From: a virus
Strand: one strand, 5' to 3'
Length of the DNA stretch: 64,000 bases
IMG/VR virus record: IMGVR_UViG_3300020446_001892
Coordinates: 1 to 64,000 of that record
This document shows positions 8,543-16,635 of this stretch, in pieces. Position 1 is the first letter of the stretch. Each line of letters begins with the position of its first letter. A model generated the notes under the pieces. It was not told where the DNA came from, ran no database searches, and was given only the letters and a program-made list of their open reading frames with translations. The translations under genes were made by a program, and so were the position numbers.

Positions 8543-9255
8543 GTGATACGTTCGACTACTAATGTTTGTCCTGAATTGTCAAGAGTAAATTTGTTACCAT
8601 ACTTTGTTATATTGTAATCTCCAATATACTTGCTAAGAAATATAATTTCGGCAAAGTCATTAGTGTTAAAAGATTCTTTTATACTATCAATAACTTTTTG
8701 TGTTGCACCAAAGTTGATATATTTAAATTGTAACGGGTCTGCATATGCTTTTTTAATTGTAATTATATTATCTTCCATTACAACGTCATCAACATAGCTT
8801 TTACTAAAGAAATTTTTGTAATTATTTAATTTGGATTCCTGTACTGTAAGTCCATAATTATCAGGGTCAGTAGGAACATGTTCGTTTAAACTATCTATCG
8901 ACAAATCATGTCCTTTAAAACTTTTGTAGTAACGAAAACGCCAATCTTTTATTGTAGTTAGATGGCTAACACCATCTATAATTTCCATGATGTTTTCATT
9001 AGCATCACTGTTTCTTTCTATTTCAACAAATACTTTATATGTACCATCATGTTGTTCGCCTGCTGTTACGTCAGAATCTAGTATAAAAGTATACCCGCCC
9101 TCTAAAAATTTGGATAAATCATCTGCAGGTTCTTTATTTGCAACACTGAAACTTAAGGTAATAATATTTTTATCTTCTCCCATTTTACTTGCAAATGAAT
9201 CAATTTCAAAAATATTATCAACAAGATTTTCTAAATCACCATTACGTAATCCCAT
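8539..9255 (-). CDS. Unknown virion-type protein (238 aa)
   Basis: No family recognised. It is an acidic, soluble protein (Asp/Asn/Lys-rich) without membrane segments. It starts one base before the end of the 184-aa gene, so the two are translationally coupled. A late box upstream of that gene suggests late expression and a structural or assembly role. Confidence 0.6.
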   Translation of the reverse strand: MGLRNGDLENLVDNIFEIDSFASKMGEDKNIITLSFSVANKEPADDLSKFLEGGYTFILDSDVTAGEQHDGTYKVFVEIERNSDANENIMEIIDGVSHLTTIKDWRFRYYKSFKGHDLSIDSLNEHVPTDPDNYGLTVQESKLNNYKNFFSKSYVDDVVMEDNIITIKKAYADPLQFKYINFGATQKVIDSIKESFNTNDFAEIIFLSKYIGDYNITKYGNKFTLDNSGQTLVVERIT

Positions 9256-9809
9256 TATAATGCTCCTGTAGCAGGTGCTTCAGCCGGTGCTGTAGCTGAT
9301 AAGCCAGCATCTGGAGCAGGTTGAGCGGCAGATGCATCTGCAGGTTGTGTTTCACCTGGCACACCGCTTGAATCTGGTGCAAGTGTTTCTAGTTCTTTTG
9401 TGCCGCCATATATATCAGCAATTAATCTTTTAGGCATTTTGATTGTAACTAACCAAATTGGGTGTTTATCTAGTTTTCCTTTTTTGCTACCTGGTCTTAT
9501 ATCATCTGGTTTTCTAATTTTTCTAGGTTTAATAACATGATCTTTTGAAAAATAAACTTTGCAGTCATAGTCTAGTAACCTCTTACCGCCCATAGGATTA
9601 GGCATGTTTTTTCTAGGCCACATAAAAGAACATTCAACCCAATGTCTAGATATTTTAGGACCTTCAGCTAGTTCACCTTCTTCCCAATTATCGAATACAT
9701 AGATATCTAATTCGTCTAGTACACGTTCGAAATCTTTTAACACACTGAACGCAGTATTGCTATCATAGATGCCTTCAATATTTTTTACAATGTTGTGTAT
9801 ATCTTGCAT
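9255..9809 (-). CDS. Unknown protein with Ala/Pro-rich tail (184 aa)
   Basis: A globular, basic N-terminal 130 residues is followed by a disordered tail of about 45 residues rich in Ala, Pro and Thr. No family recognised. It is the first gene of a late transcription unit divergent from phoH. Confidence 0.6.
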   Translation of the reverse strand: MQDIHNIVKNIEGIYDSNTAFSVLKDFERVLDELDIYVFDNWEEGELAEGPKISRHWVECSFMWPRKNMPNPMGGKRLLDYDCKVYFSKDHVIKPRKIRKPDDIRPGSKKGKLDKHPIWLVTIKMPKRLIADIYGGTKELETLAPDSSGVPGETQPADASAAQPAPDAGLSATAPAEAPATGAL

Positions 9810-9837
9810 GAAATAATCCTATATTTACTTATACACT

Positions 9838-9844
9838 TATTTAT
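9838..9844 (-). promoter_or_regulatory. Late box ATAAATA for the 9809 gene
   Basis: The minus strand reads GGATAAATAAG about 28 nt before the ATG at 9809, within the divergent phoH intergenic region. Confidence 0.5.
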
Positions 9845-9892
9845 CCGTATTTGCATAGGAAATAACTTTTCTTTAAATTTGTAGATCAATTA

Positions 9893-9900
9893 TATAAATA
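9893..9900 (+). promoter_or_regulatory. Consensus T4-type late promoter TATAAATA for phoH
   Basis: An exact TATAAATA lies 67 nt before the phoH ATG on the plus strand. No convincing TTGACA element is seen at the right distance, so phoH appears to be late or middle-late. Confidence 0.6.
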
Positions 9901-9967
9901 CAAATGTAGGGCTTATGCCCAGCAGGGCGTTGCTCTACTTACATTATCCATGTAAGGAGGACACTTA
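9901..9967 (+). promoter_or_regulatory. Structured phoH 5' leader
   Basis: The leader can form three small stems: GGGC/GCCC (9909-9912 with 9917-9920), AGCA/TGCT (9921-9924 with 9931-9934) and TTACAT/ATGTAA (9939-9944 with 9950-9955). The last abuts the strong ribosome-binding site AGGAGG (9955-9960). ATGTA at 9904 could compete for TTACAT, so alternative folds are possible. Regulation is inferred only. Confidence 0.35.
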
Positions 9968-10684
9968 ATGGGTGCAAAAAAGAAAGCGATTAAATCGCAT
10001 TCAACTTATAGTAACGTTGTAAACATCAACACATTTCAAAAAAAACAAACAGTCAAAATACTTCCGAGGAATAAAAATCAAGAACAATATGTTATAAAGC
10101 TACAAGACGAAACTAAAGACATAGTCTTTGGTATCGGCCCTGCAGGTACGGGAAAAACTCTGTTAGCGGTTCAAGTAGCAGTCAAATTATTCAAAGAAGG
10201 CAAAATTGACAAAATAATAGTAACTAGGCCTGCTGTTAGTGTAGACGAAGATTTAGGATTTTTGCCAGGTACATTAGAAGATAAAATGGCACCGTGGACA
10301 AGACCTATTTTTGACGTTTTACGTGAATATTTTAATGCTAGAGAAATTGAAGGAATGATTCAAGAAGGCATAATTGAAATAGCACCATTAGCATACATGC
10401 GGGGTAGAACATTCAAGCATAGCTTTATACTTGCAGATGAAATGCAAAACGCAACACCAAATCAAATGAAAATGCTATTAACACGTTTAGGCGAAGGAAG
10501 TATGATGGCAGTTACAGGCGATTTAGCTCAAGCAGATAGGCTTCAAGATAACGGTTTGATAAACTTTACTAAACTGTTACAACAAAGCAATTCACAGCAT
10601 TTGGACATAGTCCGGTTTTTACAAGGAGACATCGAAAGGCACAAGGCAGTCAAAGAAGTCCTTCAAGTGTATGGAGATGAATAA
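9968..10684 (+). CDS. phoH: PhoH-like P-loop ATPase
   Basis: PhoH-family ATPase of unsettled role, frequent in marine phages and linked in bacteria to phosphate stress and RNA metabolism. Walker A GPAGTGKT is at residues 57-64 and Walker B ILADEMQNATPNQ near 155, followed by TGDLAQ. The 238-residue length is typical of the phage short form, without an RNA-binding domain. AGGAGG sits 7 nt before the ATG. It is one of the few plus-strand genes here, divergent from the late unit starting at 9809 and convergent with the methyltransferase. Confidence 0.93.
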   Translation: MGAKKKAIKSHSTYSNVVNINTFQKKQTVKILPRNKNQEQYVIKLQDETKDIVFGIGPAGTGKTLLAVQVAVKLFKEGKIDKIIVTRPAVSVDEDLGFLPGTLEDKMAPWTRPIFDVLREYFNAREIEGMIQEGIIEIAPLAYMRGRTFKHSFILADEMQNATPNQMKMLLTRLGEGSMMAVTGDLAQADRLQDNGLINFTKLLQQSNSQHLDIVRFLQGDIERHKAVKEVLQVYGDE

Positions 10685-10689
10685 AATGG

Positions 10690-10709
10690 AGAGGGTGTAA
10701 AAACCCTCT
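10690..10709. terminator. Bidirectional hairpin between convergent genes
   Basis: AGAGGGT and ACCCTCT (7 bp, 6-nt loop) lie between the phoH stop (10684) and the methyltransferase stop (10710). The U-tracts are weak, so it may stabilise 3' ends more than terminate. Confidence 0.5.
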
Positions 10710-11837
10710 TCACTTTCTAAATACATATACGCCTTCAAACTTTTCTCGGCCAGCAAGTTTATTGTTGCCTACGCCTGGGCGAGTATTCAACATCATTTTT
10801 ATAGTACCTACATGTCTGAAACCTATTCTTTCAGATAGTGTGATCCAATCATCGACGACTTTGTATTCTTTTTTTCCGTAGGTTTTGTAATCCGCAATGT
10901 TTGTAGCGAATATTCCATCTTGGTTAAGACTGTTATAAATGTTTTCAATAGTAGGCTCAGCATATCCACTAAACCATTCGTCAAGGGTGCGATAACGTAC
11001 CATACATTGTGTGTCTTCATCTGAATATTTCTCCAAGTTAAAATAAGGTGGTGAACTAAATGCTAAATCAATATCGGTAGGTTGATATTCTTCGCTAACA
11101 TTTTGTATTATAGTTCCTTTAACACCAACAGCTTCTTCAATACAATCGTTAAAATAATTTAAGTATTTTACTGTTTCAGTATTAGGGTCTATTCCAATGT
11201 AATTATATTTCATATTACTAGATCCTATGCCCAATAATCTGCCTCCATAACCTGAACTATAATCGTATACATTCCCCCACATGACAGGACAAAGTTCTTC
11301 TACTATTGCTCTTGCATTTTGTGGTTTGAAATTTTGTATATTTTCTCCTGTAACTAGTTCTAAAGCCCTGCGTAATGCAGTTGGAAATACAAGATTATTA
11401 CCTTCACGCATTTCAAAACAAATTTTTATTGCACGTTTAAGTTTTGTATCGTTATAGAATCGATCTTTTAGACTGTTTGATCCTCTACCTTTAGGTTCAG
11501 CTGTCATCATGTTAGGAAACAAAAATCTACTCAACGGTTGTCCTTTGTTATTTCCTAAATTAATTTTGCTATCTTTTACAGAATTATAGCTAGTGCTTTT
11601 AAAGTCCTTTATTGCGGTTAAAATGCCATCTTTTGTAAAATATATAATAGGTACTAGATTTATTGTTCTATATATGTCAAAGACACTATCTATAGTGCCT
11701 ATAGGGTCTTTTTCATAAGATTCTTTTGTAAATTGTTCTAATTGTGAATATACTGGTTCATACCCCGTAAATTCATTTTTATGAATATTATGAGGTTTAA
11801 TTTGCCAAAATTTGTATATGTCGTCAAGTACTGCCAT
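10710..11837 (-). CDS. N4/N6-amino DNA methyltransferase (375 aa)
   Basis: The C-terminal half is a SAM-dependent methyltransferase. DYSSGYGGRLLG matches motif I, YIGIDPNTE is the acidic SAM-ribose segment, and AFSSPPYFNLEKY is the catalytic motif IV (SPPY type, amino-methyltransferase). The N-terminal 170 residues are unassigned and may give target recognition. No restriction enzyme is adjacent, so it is likely an orphan enzyme that protects or marks phage DNA. It overlaps thyX by 14 bp. Confidence 0.8.
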   Translation of the reverse strand: MAVLDDIYKFWQIKPHNIHKNEFTGYEPVYSQLEQFTKESYEKDPIGTIDSVFDIYRTINLVPIIYFTKDGILTAIKDFKSTSYNSVKDSKINLGNNKGQPLSRFLFPNMMTAEPKGRGSNSLKDRFYNDTKLKRAIKICFEMREGNNLVFPTALRRALELVTGENIQNFKPQNARAIVEELCPVMWGNVYDYSSGYGGRLLGIGSSNMKYNYIGIDPNTETVKYLNYFNDCIEEAVGVKGTIIQNVSEEYQPTDIDLAFSSPPYFNLEKYSDEDTQCMVRYRTLDEWFSGYAEPTIENIYNSLNQDGIFATNIADYKTYGKKEYKVVDDWITLSERIGFRHVGTIKMMLNTRPGVGNNKLAGREKFEGVYVFRK

Positions 11838-12504
11838 TAATTTTATCTGTCAAAGGAAATATTTTTGTAATTACTTTTGCACATGCATGAGCAATATCCA
11901 TATGCTCTTTTTGCGTACCATGCCCTCCTCTAAGATCAATATAATGTATCCAACTCCTTAATGTACCATTCATATATAATGTAGTTTTTGTAAGTCCTTC
12001 TGGCAACACTTTACGGGCTTGTTCTTTTGCAATACCTTTTTTAATAGCCCAATCATATTCTTTTTTAGCAAGATGTGCAATACGCATTTGAGCCCATTCC
12101 CATTCTTGTTGTAATTTTTTATCTTCTACACTAATGCTATTTTGCCTATTTTTCTCGTCTTGTAAACGTGCTTCACTATAGATAAACATATCTCCTTGAT
12201 CTTCAGGCTTTGCATAACGTTGGCTGAACTCCTGAAACGCAAAACTTCTATGTCTTACTATTTGATGAGCAATGTCTCTAGTGGTTGTTATTTCCATACA
12301 TGCATTTACCATTTCCAGAGGAGACCAGTGTGCATGCTTTATCAAATATTTTACAAGTTTTTCACTTGTTTCTGTATTCATTTGGTTTGATGGATTACTT
12401 ACCCTTGCACAATACGCAACTAAATCTAATAAGTCAGTATTGCTCATACCTTCACTTCTAAATTCTTCTGTAGGTGTAGTGTAACTTACGAGTCGAACGG
12501 CCAT
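11824..12504 (-). CDS. thyX: Flavin-dependent thymidylate synthase
   Basis: Converts dUMP to dTMP with FAD, NADPH and methylene-tetrahydrofolate. The ThyX signature RHRSFAFQEFSQRY is present, as is the C-terminal block ARKVLPEGLTKTTLYMNGTLRSW with substrate-binding Arg. The 226-aa length is standard. It lies in an overlapping chain with the methyltransferase downstream and the 61-aa gene upstream, in the nucleotide/DNA part of the window. Confidence 0.96.
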   Translation of the reverse strand: MAVRLVSYTTPTEEFRSEGMSNTDLLDLVAYCARVSNPSNQMNTETSEKLVKYLIKHAHWSPLEMVNACMEITTTRDIAHQIVRHRSFAFQEFSQRYAKPEDQGDMFIYSEARLQDEKNRQNSISVEDKKLQQEWEWAQMRIAHLAKKEYDWAIKKGIAKEQARKVLPEGLTKTTLYMNGTLRSWIHYIDLRGGHGTQKEHMDIAHACAKVITKIFPLTDKINGST

Positions 12505-12671
12505 TCTTTTTTCCTTCCTTTTAAAATTCTTATTCTATCCTGTATAAAATTTATAGCAGTATGTACATGTCCTGTATCAGTTGGTCTTATTAATGTTTTA
12601 TAATATTCAACTTCTTCTTCTAAAACATCTATTCTTACTAAGTCGTTAATTAATTTTCTTTTGTTTTCCAT
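12486..12671 (-). CDS. Small unknown protein (61 aa)
   Basis: A short charged alpha-helical protein with no recognised family. Its ATG overlaps the parvulin stop and its end overlaps thyX by 19 bp, so it is expressed in the same chain and translation is probably coupled. Confidence 0.55.
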   Translation of the reverse strand: MENKRKLINDLVRIDVLEEEVEYYKTLIRPTDTGHVHTAINFIQDRIRILKGRKKEWPFDS

Positions 12672-13033
12672 TAGCCTGTCCTATGTATAATATGCATTCC
12701 GTATGGACTTTCTATAGGTTCATCTAGCAAATCTCCTACTTCGTGGATTAAACATGCATTATATAATTCTGGAGTTACGCCATCATTCAAATCAAACCAA
12801 CCTAAGTCCCCGTCTCTGTACCAACTGTTTTCACAAGCACTATGTTCTTTTACTGCTTTTTCCCAACTGATCCGTCCATTTTTAAGTTCTTTTATAATTT
12901 CCTTTGCTTCGAATACTGCAAAATATATACCTCTTGAATGAGTGCTATTTATAGCTGTATCAAAACTAAGTAGTATGTGACTGCATCTCACCTTCTTCAT
13001 GTGGTTGAGATTGAATGTCTTTTCCAATGCCAT
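12671..13033 (-). CDS. Parvulin-type peptidyl-prolyl isomerase (120 aa)
   Basis: A single rotamase domain: RCSHILL at the start, GDLGWFDL in the middle and SPYGMHIIHRTG at the end match PpiC/parvulin strands. It has no signal peptide, so it acts in the cytoplasm, probably as a folding helper. AAGGA about 10 nt before the ATG at 13033 favours that start over the internal Met at 13000. It overlaps the oxygenase gene by 68 bp. Confidence 0.88.
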   Translation of the reverse strand: MALEKTFNLNHMKKVRCSHILLSFDTAINSTHSRGIYFAVFEAKEIIKELKNGRISWEKAVKEHSACENSWYRDGDLGWFDLNDGVTPELYNACLIHEVGDLLDEPIESPYGMHIIHRTG

Positions 13034-13655
13034 ATTGGTGATGTTCCTTTGATAAAATTATTGTATCTTGATACGTCCTACTATTGAACGCTAATTGATC
13101 TATCATTGTGTGATTTATATCTTTATAACTATGCACAGTAATGCCTATTGTAATTCTATCTTCATCAGTTTCTATCGGCGGAACCATATGAAATAGTTCG
13201 CAAGGAAACACATGAATATGTCCTTTTACATTTTCTTTTACAATAGCTTTTTCGTTAAAGGGCTTGTAAGTTATTCCTGGTTGAGTAGGGCCATCTATAA
13301 AAATATTTGCACTAAAACTTTTACCCATACTACCTTGATGATTATGCCACTTAATGCCTTGACCTTTTCTGTATATGTTTACCCAACTTTGGACAGCGAT
13401 CGGCCATTCTACATCTTTATTTGTTTGCCACATAAAATCTGCAAATCTATCTGCGAAATGAGGATGAGCCGCAAAAAAATTATATCTGAAATAATTATTA
13501 GTAGTTACAACATCTCCTAGAGCATGATTTTCTCTATGTTTATCGAAACCATTATCAATTAATTCTTTTTCTACTTCATAACAATATGGTTTGATACTAT
13601 CACATTCTTCTTCTGTAAAGAAAGGTAATTCTAAAACGTTATCTTTAAATGGCAT
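12966..13655 (-). CDS. 2-oxoglutarate/Fe(II) oxygenase-like protein (229 aa)
   Basis: A double-stranded beta-helix pattern is seen: VNIYRKGQGIKWHNHQGSMGKSF carries the first metal-binding His region, and HIHVFPCELFHMVPP with DRITIGITV carries the distal His and the 2-oxoglutarate-binding strand. This fits the phage 2OG-Fe(II) oxygenase family; substrates are unknown. It follows the ferredoxin gene directly. Which residue completes the facial triad is unclear because HNH replaces HxD. Confidence 0.75.
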   Translation of the reverse strand: MPFKDNVLELPFFTEEECDSIKPYCYEVEKELIDNGFDKHRENHALGDVVTTNNYFRYNFFAAHPHFADRFADFMWQTNKDVEWPIAVQSWVNIYRKGQGIKWHNHQGSMGKSFSANIFIDGPTQPGITYKPFNEKAIVKENVKGHIHVFPCELFHMVPPIETDEDRITIGITVHSYKDINHTMIDQLAFNSRTYQDTIILSKEHHQYGIGKDIQSQPHEEGEMQSHTT

Positions 13656-14009
13656 TTAATCTCCTTTGCCAGGCTTTTCACTAAAGTGTTCTTCATATTT
13701 ATTAGGTACTCCGTTCCAGTCCTTTGCGTCTGAAGGAACATCTTCAGGACGAGCTTCTGTTATGTTAGGCCAAATTTCAGAATATTTTCTATTAATTTCC
13801 TCCCACTTTACTGCTTCTTCAGGAGCAAACATGCTTTCAGATAAAATTGCATCTGCTGGACATTCTGGTTCACATACCCCACAATCTATACACTCATCAG
13901 GATTAATGACAAGCATATTTTCACCTTCATAAAAACAATCTACTGGACATACTTCGACACAATCCATGTGCTTGCACTTAATGCAATTTTCGTTTACAAG
14001 ATAAGTCAT
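13656..14009 (-). CDS. fdxA: Ferredoxin, FdxA-like (3Fe-4S/4Fe-4S type)
   Basis: The first 50 residues hold two Cys clusters: [14 protein letters not shown] and [12 protein letters not shown], the spacing of seven-iron ferredoxins of the FdxA family. The C-terminal extension ([18 protein letters not shown]) is also typical. The length is 117 aa. It may donate electrons to the adjacent 2OG oxygenase or to other reductive enzymes; this is inference. CTAAATA ends 4 nt before the ATG. Confidence 0.93.
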   Translation of the reverse strand: MTYLVNENCIKCKHMDCVEVCPVDCFYEGENMLVINPDECIDCGVCEPECPADAILSESMFAPEEAVKWEEINRKYSEIWPNITEARPEDVPSDAKDWNGVPNKYEEHFSEKPGKGD

Positions 14010-14013
14010 ACTG

Positions 14014-14020
14014 TATTTAG
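14014..14020 (-). promoter_or_regulatory. CTAAATA late box, 4 nt before fdxA ATG
   Basis: CTAAATACAGTATG is nearly identical to the start region of the 61865 gene. A leaderless message is predicted. Confidence 0.4.
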
Positions 14021-14931
14021 ATTCTAGCTAGCCTAATCAATGTAGCTGCCAGATTAATTTCTGGATCGACTACGAGTGTATGATCAACTAGGCCTTGTTT
14101 AATTGTTAATACTGCGGTGTCTTGTTTTTCTTCATCACCAAATAGTTCAATATTGTCATATAACCAACGATAAATTTCTTCCATCTCTTCTGGTCGTACT
14201 GCGCCACAAAGCAATTTACGTGCATCGTTTATTTTGCCTGCTTTGAACAGCTCGACCATCTCTAGCTTCCAATCAGCTTCACCTGTATCACCTTCATTAG
14301 GTCTTAGCAAGCTATTATCCTGTACATTCATTTGTACAGTATTGATACACTTACGCAAATCAGGATAGGTTGCTTTTACATATGTATCTAAAATATCTAA
14401 GTCTGGCTTTACACCTTCTGTGATAAGTATCTCTGCAACTCTTGCAGTAAATTCTGTTTGATCAATCTTTGCAATATGGAAACCTTGACATCTTGAATGT
14501 AGTGCAGGAATAATTCTATTAGGATAGTTACATGTTAAAATAAATCTTGCAGTAGTATGATACTCTTCCATTACGCCACGCAATGCGGCTTGTGCGTTTG
14601 GACTTAGATAATCTGCCTCATCAAGCAGTACAACTTTGAAATCACCAAATGGAATCATTTGTACAAAGTTTACAATCTTATCTCTTACGTCATCTACTGA
14701 ATTAGTTCTACTTGCGTTTATTTCTAAAACGTCTAAACTGTTGATTTCTAATTCGTTGAATAATAGTTTTGCTAAAGTCGTCTTTCCAATGCCAGCATTT
14801 CCAGAGAATAATAAGTGCGGAATTGTTTTGTCTTTTATCCATTGCTTCACCTGTGTTCTTTGCCCGTCATCACGGAAAACGTATCCGTCAACAGTCTTAG
14901 GTCTATATTTTTCTACCCATAATTCTTTCAT
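14017..14931 (-). CDS. Clamp-loader large subunit (gp44/RFC-small type AAA+)
   Basis: Loads the sliding clamp during phage replication. N-terminal [10 protein letters not shown] is the RFC hallmark. Walker A GNAGIGKT is at residues 44-51, Walker [11 protein letters not shown] near 105, sensor 1 LTCNYPNRI and the SRC arginine-finger motif (LHSRCQGF) follow. The 304-aa length fits T4 gp44. The clamp and gp62 partners are not in this window. It is 4 bp overlapped with the exonuclease gene. Confidence 0.92.
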   Translation of the reverse strand: MKELWVEKYRPKTVDGYVFRDDGQRTQVKQWIKDKTIPHLLFSGNAGIGKTTLAKLLFNELEINSLDVLEINASRTNSVDDVRDKIVNFVQMIPFGDFKVVLLDEADYLSPNAQAALRGVMEEYHTTARFILTCNYPNRIIPALHSRCQGFHIAKIDQTEFTARVAEILITEGVKPDLDILDTYVKATYPDLRKCINTVQMNVQDNSLLRPNEGDTGEADWKLEMVELFKAGKINDARKLLCGAVRPEEMEEIYRWLYDNIELFGDEEKQDTAVLTIKQGLVDHTLVVDPEINLAATLIRLARI

Positions 14932-15467
14932 TCATTTACTCCAAAATACTTATATGATTTTTGAACGCATTTTGCTTGATAATAGCAATCTGCTAATGCA
15001 TTATGTAGCTCTTCTTGTATTTCTTTTCTGGGATCTTGGTCCATCATAGAAAATAAAGTTCTACTATCTCTAATTTGCCAATAATTCCACGGCACAGGTT
15101 TTCCTATATTCTTATATAAGTCTTGCAAAATAACAAAATCAAATGTAGGACCTTGGCACCAAACGTAGTCCAAACCATTGCACCACTTGTTCAATTGTTT
15201 TGTAAGACTATCCATTGCCACACGATTTTCTTCACCGAACGCTTCTTCTTGTATATCTTTAGGCTGTCTACTCCACCATGCTAAAGTATTGTCATCAATT
15301 GAGCGATTAAGTTGTTCACTTTGTTCTTCAACATCACATTTTAAGTAGAGAGGGGTATGTGGTTCATCATCAGTAAATGGATTAAATTTAATTGCGCCTA
15401 ATGTCATAATGACACTGTCAGGTTCTACACCCAGTGTTTCTAAATCAATCATGCCGTGTGTTGCCAA
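14928..15467 (-). CDS. DexA-like 3'-5' exonuclease (RNase H fold)
   Basis: DEDD-family exonuclease. MIDLETLG gives the first Asp/Glu pair, TFDFVILQDLY the second Asp region and NALADCYYQAKCV the last Asp. The 179-aa length matches small phage exonucleases. The best start is TTG at 15467: AGGAG lies 7 nt upstream, whereas the first ATG (15452) has no ribosome-binding site. That AGGAG is inside one arm of a perfect 16-bp inverted repeat. Confidence 0.85.
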   Translation of the reverse strand: MATHGMIDLETLGVEPDSVIMTLGAIKFNPFTDDEPHTPLYLKCDVEEQSEQLNRSIDDNTLAWWSRQPKDIQEEAFGEENRVAMDSLTKQLNKWCNGLDYVWCQGPTFDFVILQDLYKNIGKPVPWNYWQIRDSRTLFSMMDQDPRKEIQEELHNALADCYYQAKCVQKSYKYFGVNE

Positions 15468-15473
15468 AAGAAA

Positions 15474-15522
15474 ACTCCTATCAATTTTTTATATATATTA
15501 TAGCTTAAAAATTGATAGGAGT
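15474..15522 (-). terminator. Perfect 16-bp inverted repeat: terminator and ribosome-site-sequestering hairpin
   Basis: Arms 15474-15489 and 15507-15522 are perfectly complementary with a 17-nt loop. On minus-strand read-through RNA the stem is followed by UUUCUUUU, like an intrinsic terminator for the Bax-inhibitor gene. The distal arm also contains the exonuclease ribosome-binding site. Confidence 0.6.
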
Positions 15523-15525
15523 CAA
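15497..15525 (-). promoter_or_regulatory. sigma70-type promoter TTGACT-17-TATAAT inside the inverted repeat
   Basis: The -35 (15520-15525) and -10 (15497-15502) are 17 bp apart. Initiation a few bases downstream would omit the 5' arm of the repeat, freeing the exonuclease ribosome-binding site. Confidence 0.7.
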
Positions 15526-15532
15526 GTATTTT

Positions 15533-16204
15533 TTATTCTCTGTTGCCCAAAAGCATCAGTAACATCTGAAATAAGTTAATAAAATTAAGATATAAACTTA
15601 TCGCAAATTGTATACCAAAGCGTGGATCTCCGCCGTGGTTTAAATAAATTTGCTTTGCATTTTGTGTGTCCCATGCTGTCAATCCAGTAAAGATAAAAAC
15701 ACCTAAGACACTAATTGTAAACATTAATGCTGAACTTGCAATAAAAATATTTACAATCATTGCAATAATTATTCCAATCAATCCCATAAAAAGAAATTGT
15801 CCGAATCCTTGTAAGTTCTTTTTAGTTGTATATCCATAAAGACTTGCACTCAAAAAAGTACATGCAGATATAAAAAATACTTGAGCAATACTTCCGCCAG
15901 TATATACAGCAAAAATAGGTGCTAATCCAACTCCCATTACAGTAACAAAACTGTAATAGAAAGTTCTGAGTGTTGAATAACTCCAATTTCTTCCTGCAAA
16001 GCTATACCAAAGGATCATACCCAACGGAGCAAATGCAAAAAGTAACATTGCTCCAGCCATTTGATATAATAATCCACTAGAATATACAAACCATGCAACA
16101 GCACCACTTAGGGCTAATCCAGCCGCAGTATGATTATACATGTTAATCATAAATTGGCGTAAACCTAAATCATATTGTTCACGTGCTTCTGTTAAAGTAC
16201 TCAT
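15533..16204 (-). CDS. Bax inhibitor-1/YccA family membrane protein (223 aa)
   Basis: Seven hydrophobic segments span residues 25-220. The conserved end of the family is visible (TGLTAWDTQNAKQIY, then LYLNFINLFQMLL). Bacterial BI-1 proteins such as YccA and YetJ act as pH-sensitive calcium leaks or inhibit FtsH. Here it may modulate host membrane proteolysis or ion balance; this is inference. Its start overlaps the MazG-like stop by one base. A hairpin follows it. Confidence 0.88.
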   Translation of the reverse strand: MSTLTEAREQYDLGLRQFMINMYNHTAAGLALSGAVAWFVYSSGLLYQMAGAMLLFAFAPLGMILWYSFAGRNWSYSTLRTFYYSFVTVMGVGLAPIFAVYTGGSIAQVFFISACTFLSASLYGYTTKKNLQGFGQFLFMGLIGIIIAMIVNIFIASSALMFTISVLGVFIFTGLTAWDTQNAKQIYLNHGGDPRFGIQFAISLYLNFINLFQMLLMLLGNRE

Positions 16205-16626
16205 TATAAATCTCCCTCTTTTCTATTTTCACTATAAAAAACATCAAATTCTCCATCTGGATATCTTGATTTTAATTTATTTACGTTTTCTGCAATCACT
16301 TCGTTAGGGTCCAAACCAAGAGAACGGCAACTAGTAATCCAATACCACATAATATCACCAAGTTCTCGTTTGCAATGAAATATAGTTTCATCGTCCATTG
16401 GTTTACCTTGGAAGATACACTTTTTAACAATTTCTGCAAATTCTCCTCCTTCGCTAGATAATCCTATAGCACCTGTCATTAAAGATGCCGCATTTACTTT
16501 CATTCCGCTTTCTGTAGTTTCTATATCAATCATGCGATTATACATCTGCATTGAGGATAGAGATTCACCACTTGTAACTTTTTTTACAAAGTCATTATAT
16601 GCATTTAAGTCTACTTGTTTTGTCAA
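16204..16626 (-). CDS. MazG-like nucleoside triphosphate pyrophosphohydrolase
   Basis: The all-alpha NTP-PPase motif ExxE...ExxD is visible as SSEGGEFAEIVKK and KRELGDIMWYW. The single-domain 140-aa length resembles phage MazG proteins, which hydrolyse (d)NTPs and have been proposed to alter (p)ppGpp or nucleotide pools. It lies between the GroES-like and BI-1-like genes in one chain. Confidence 0.82.
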   Translation of the reverse strand: MTKQVDLNAYNDFVKKVTSGESLSSMQMYNRMIDIETTESGMKVNAASLMTGAIGLSSEGGEFAEIVKKCIFQGKPMDDETIFHCKRELGDIMWYWITSCRSLGLDPNEVIAENVNKLKSRYPDGEFDVFYSENRKEGDL

Positions 16627-16635
16627 TTTTACCTC

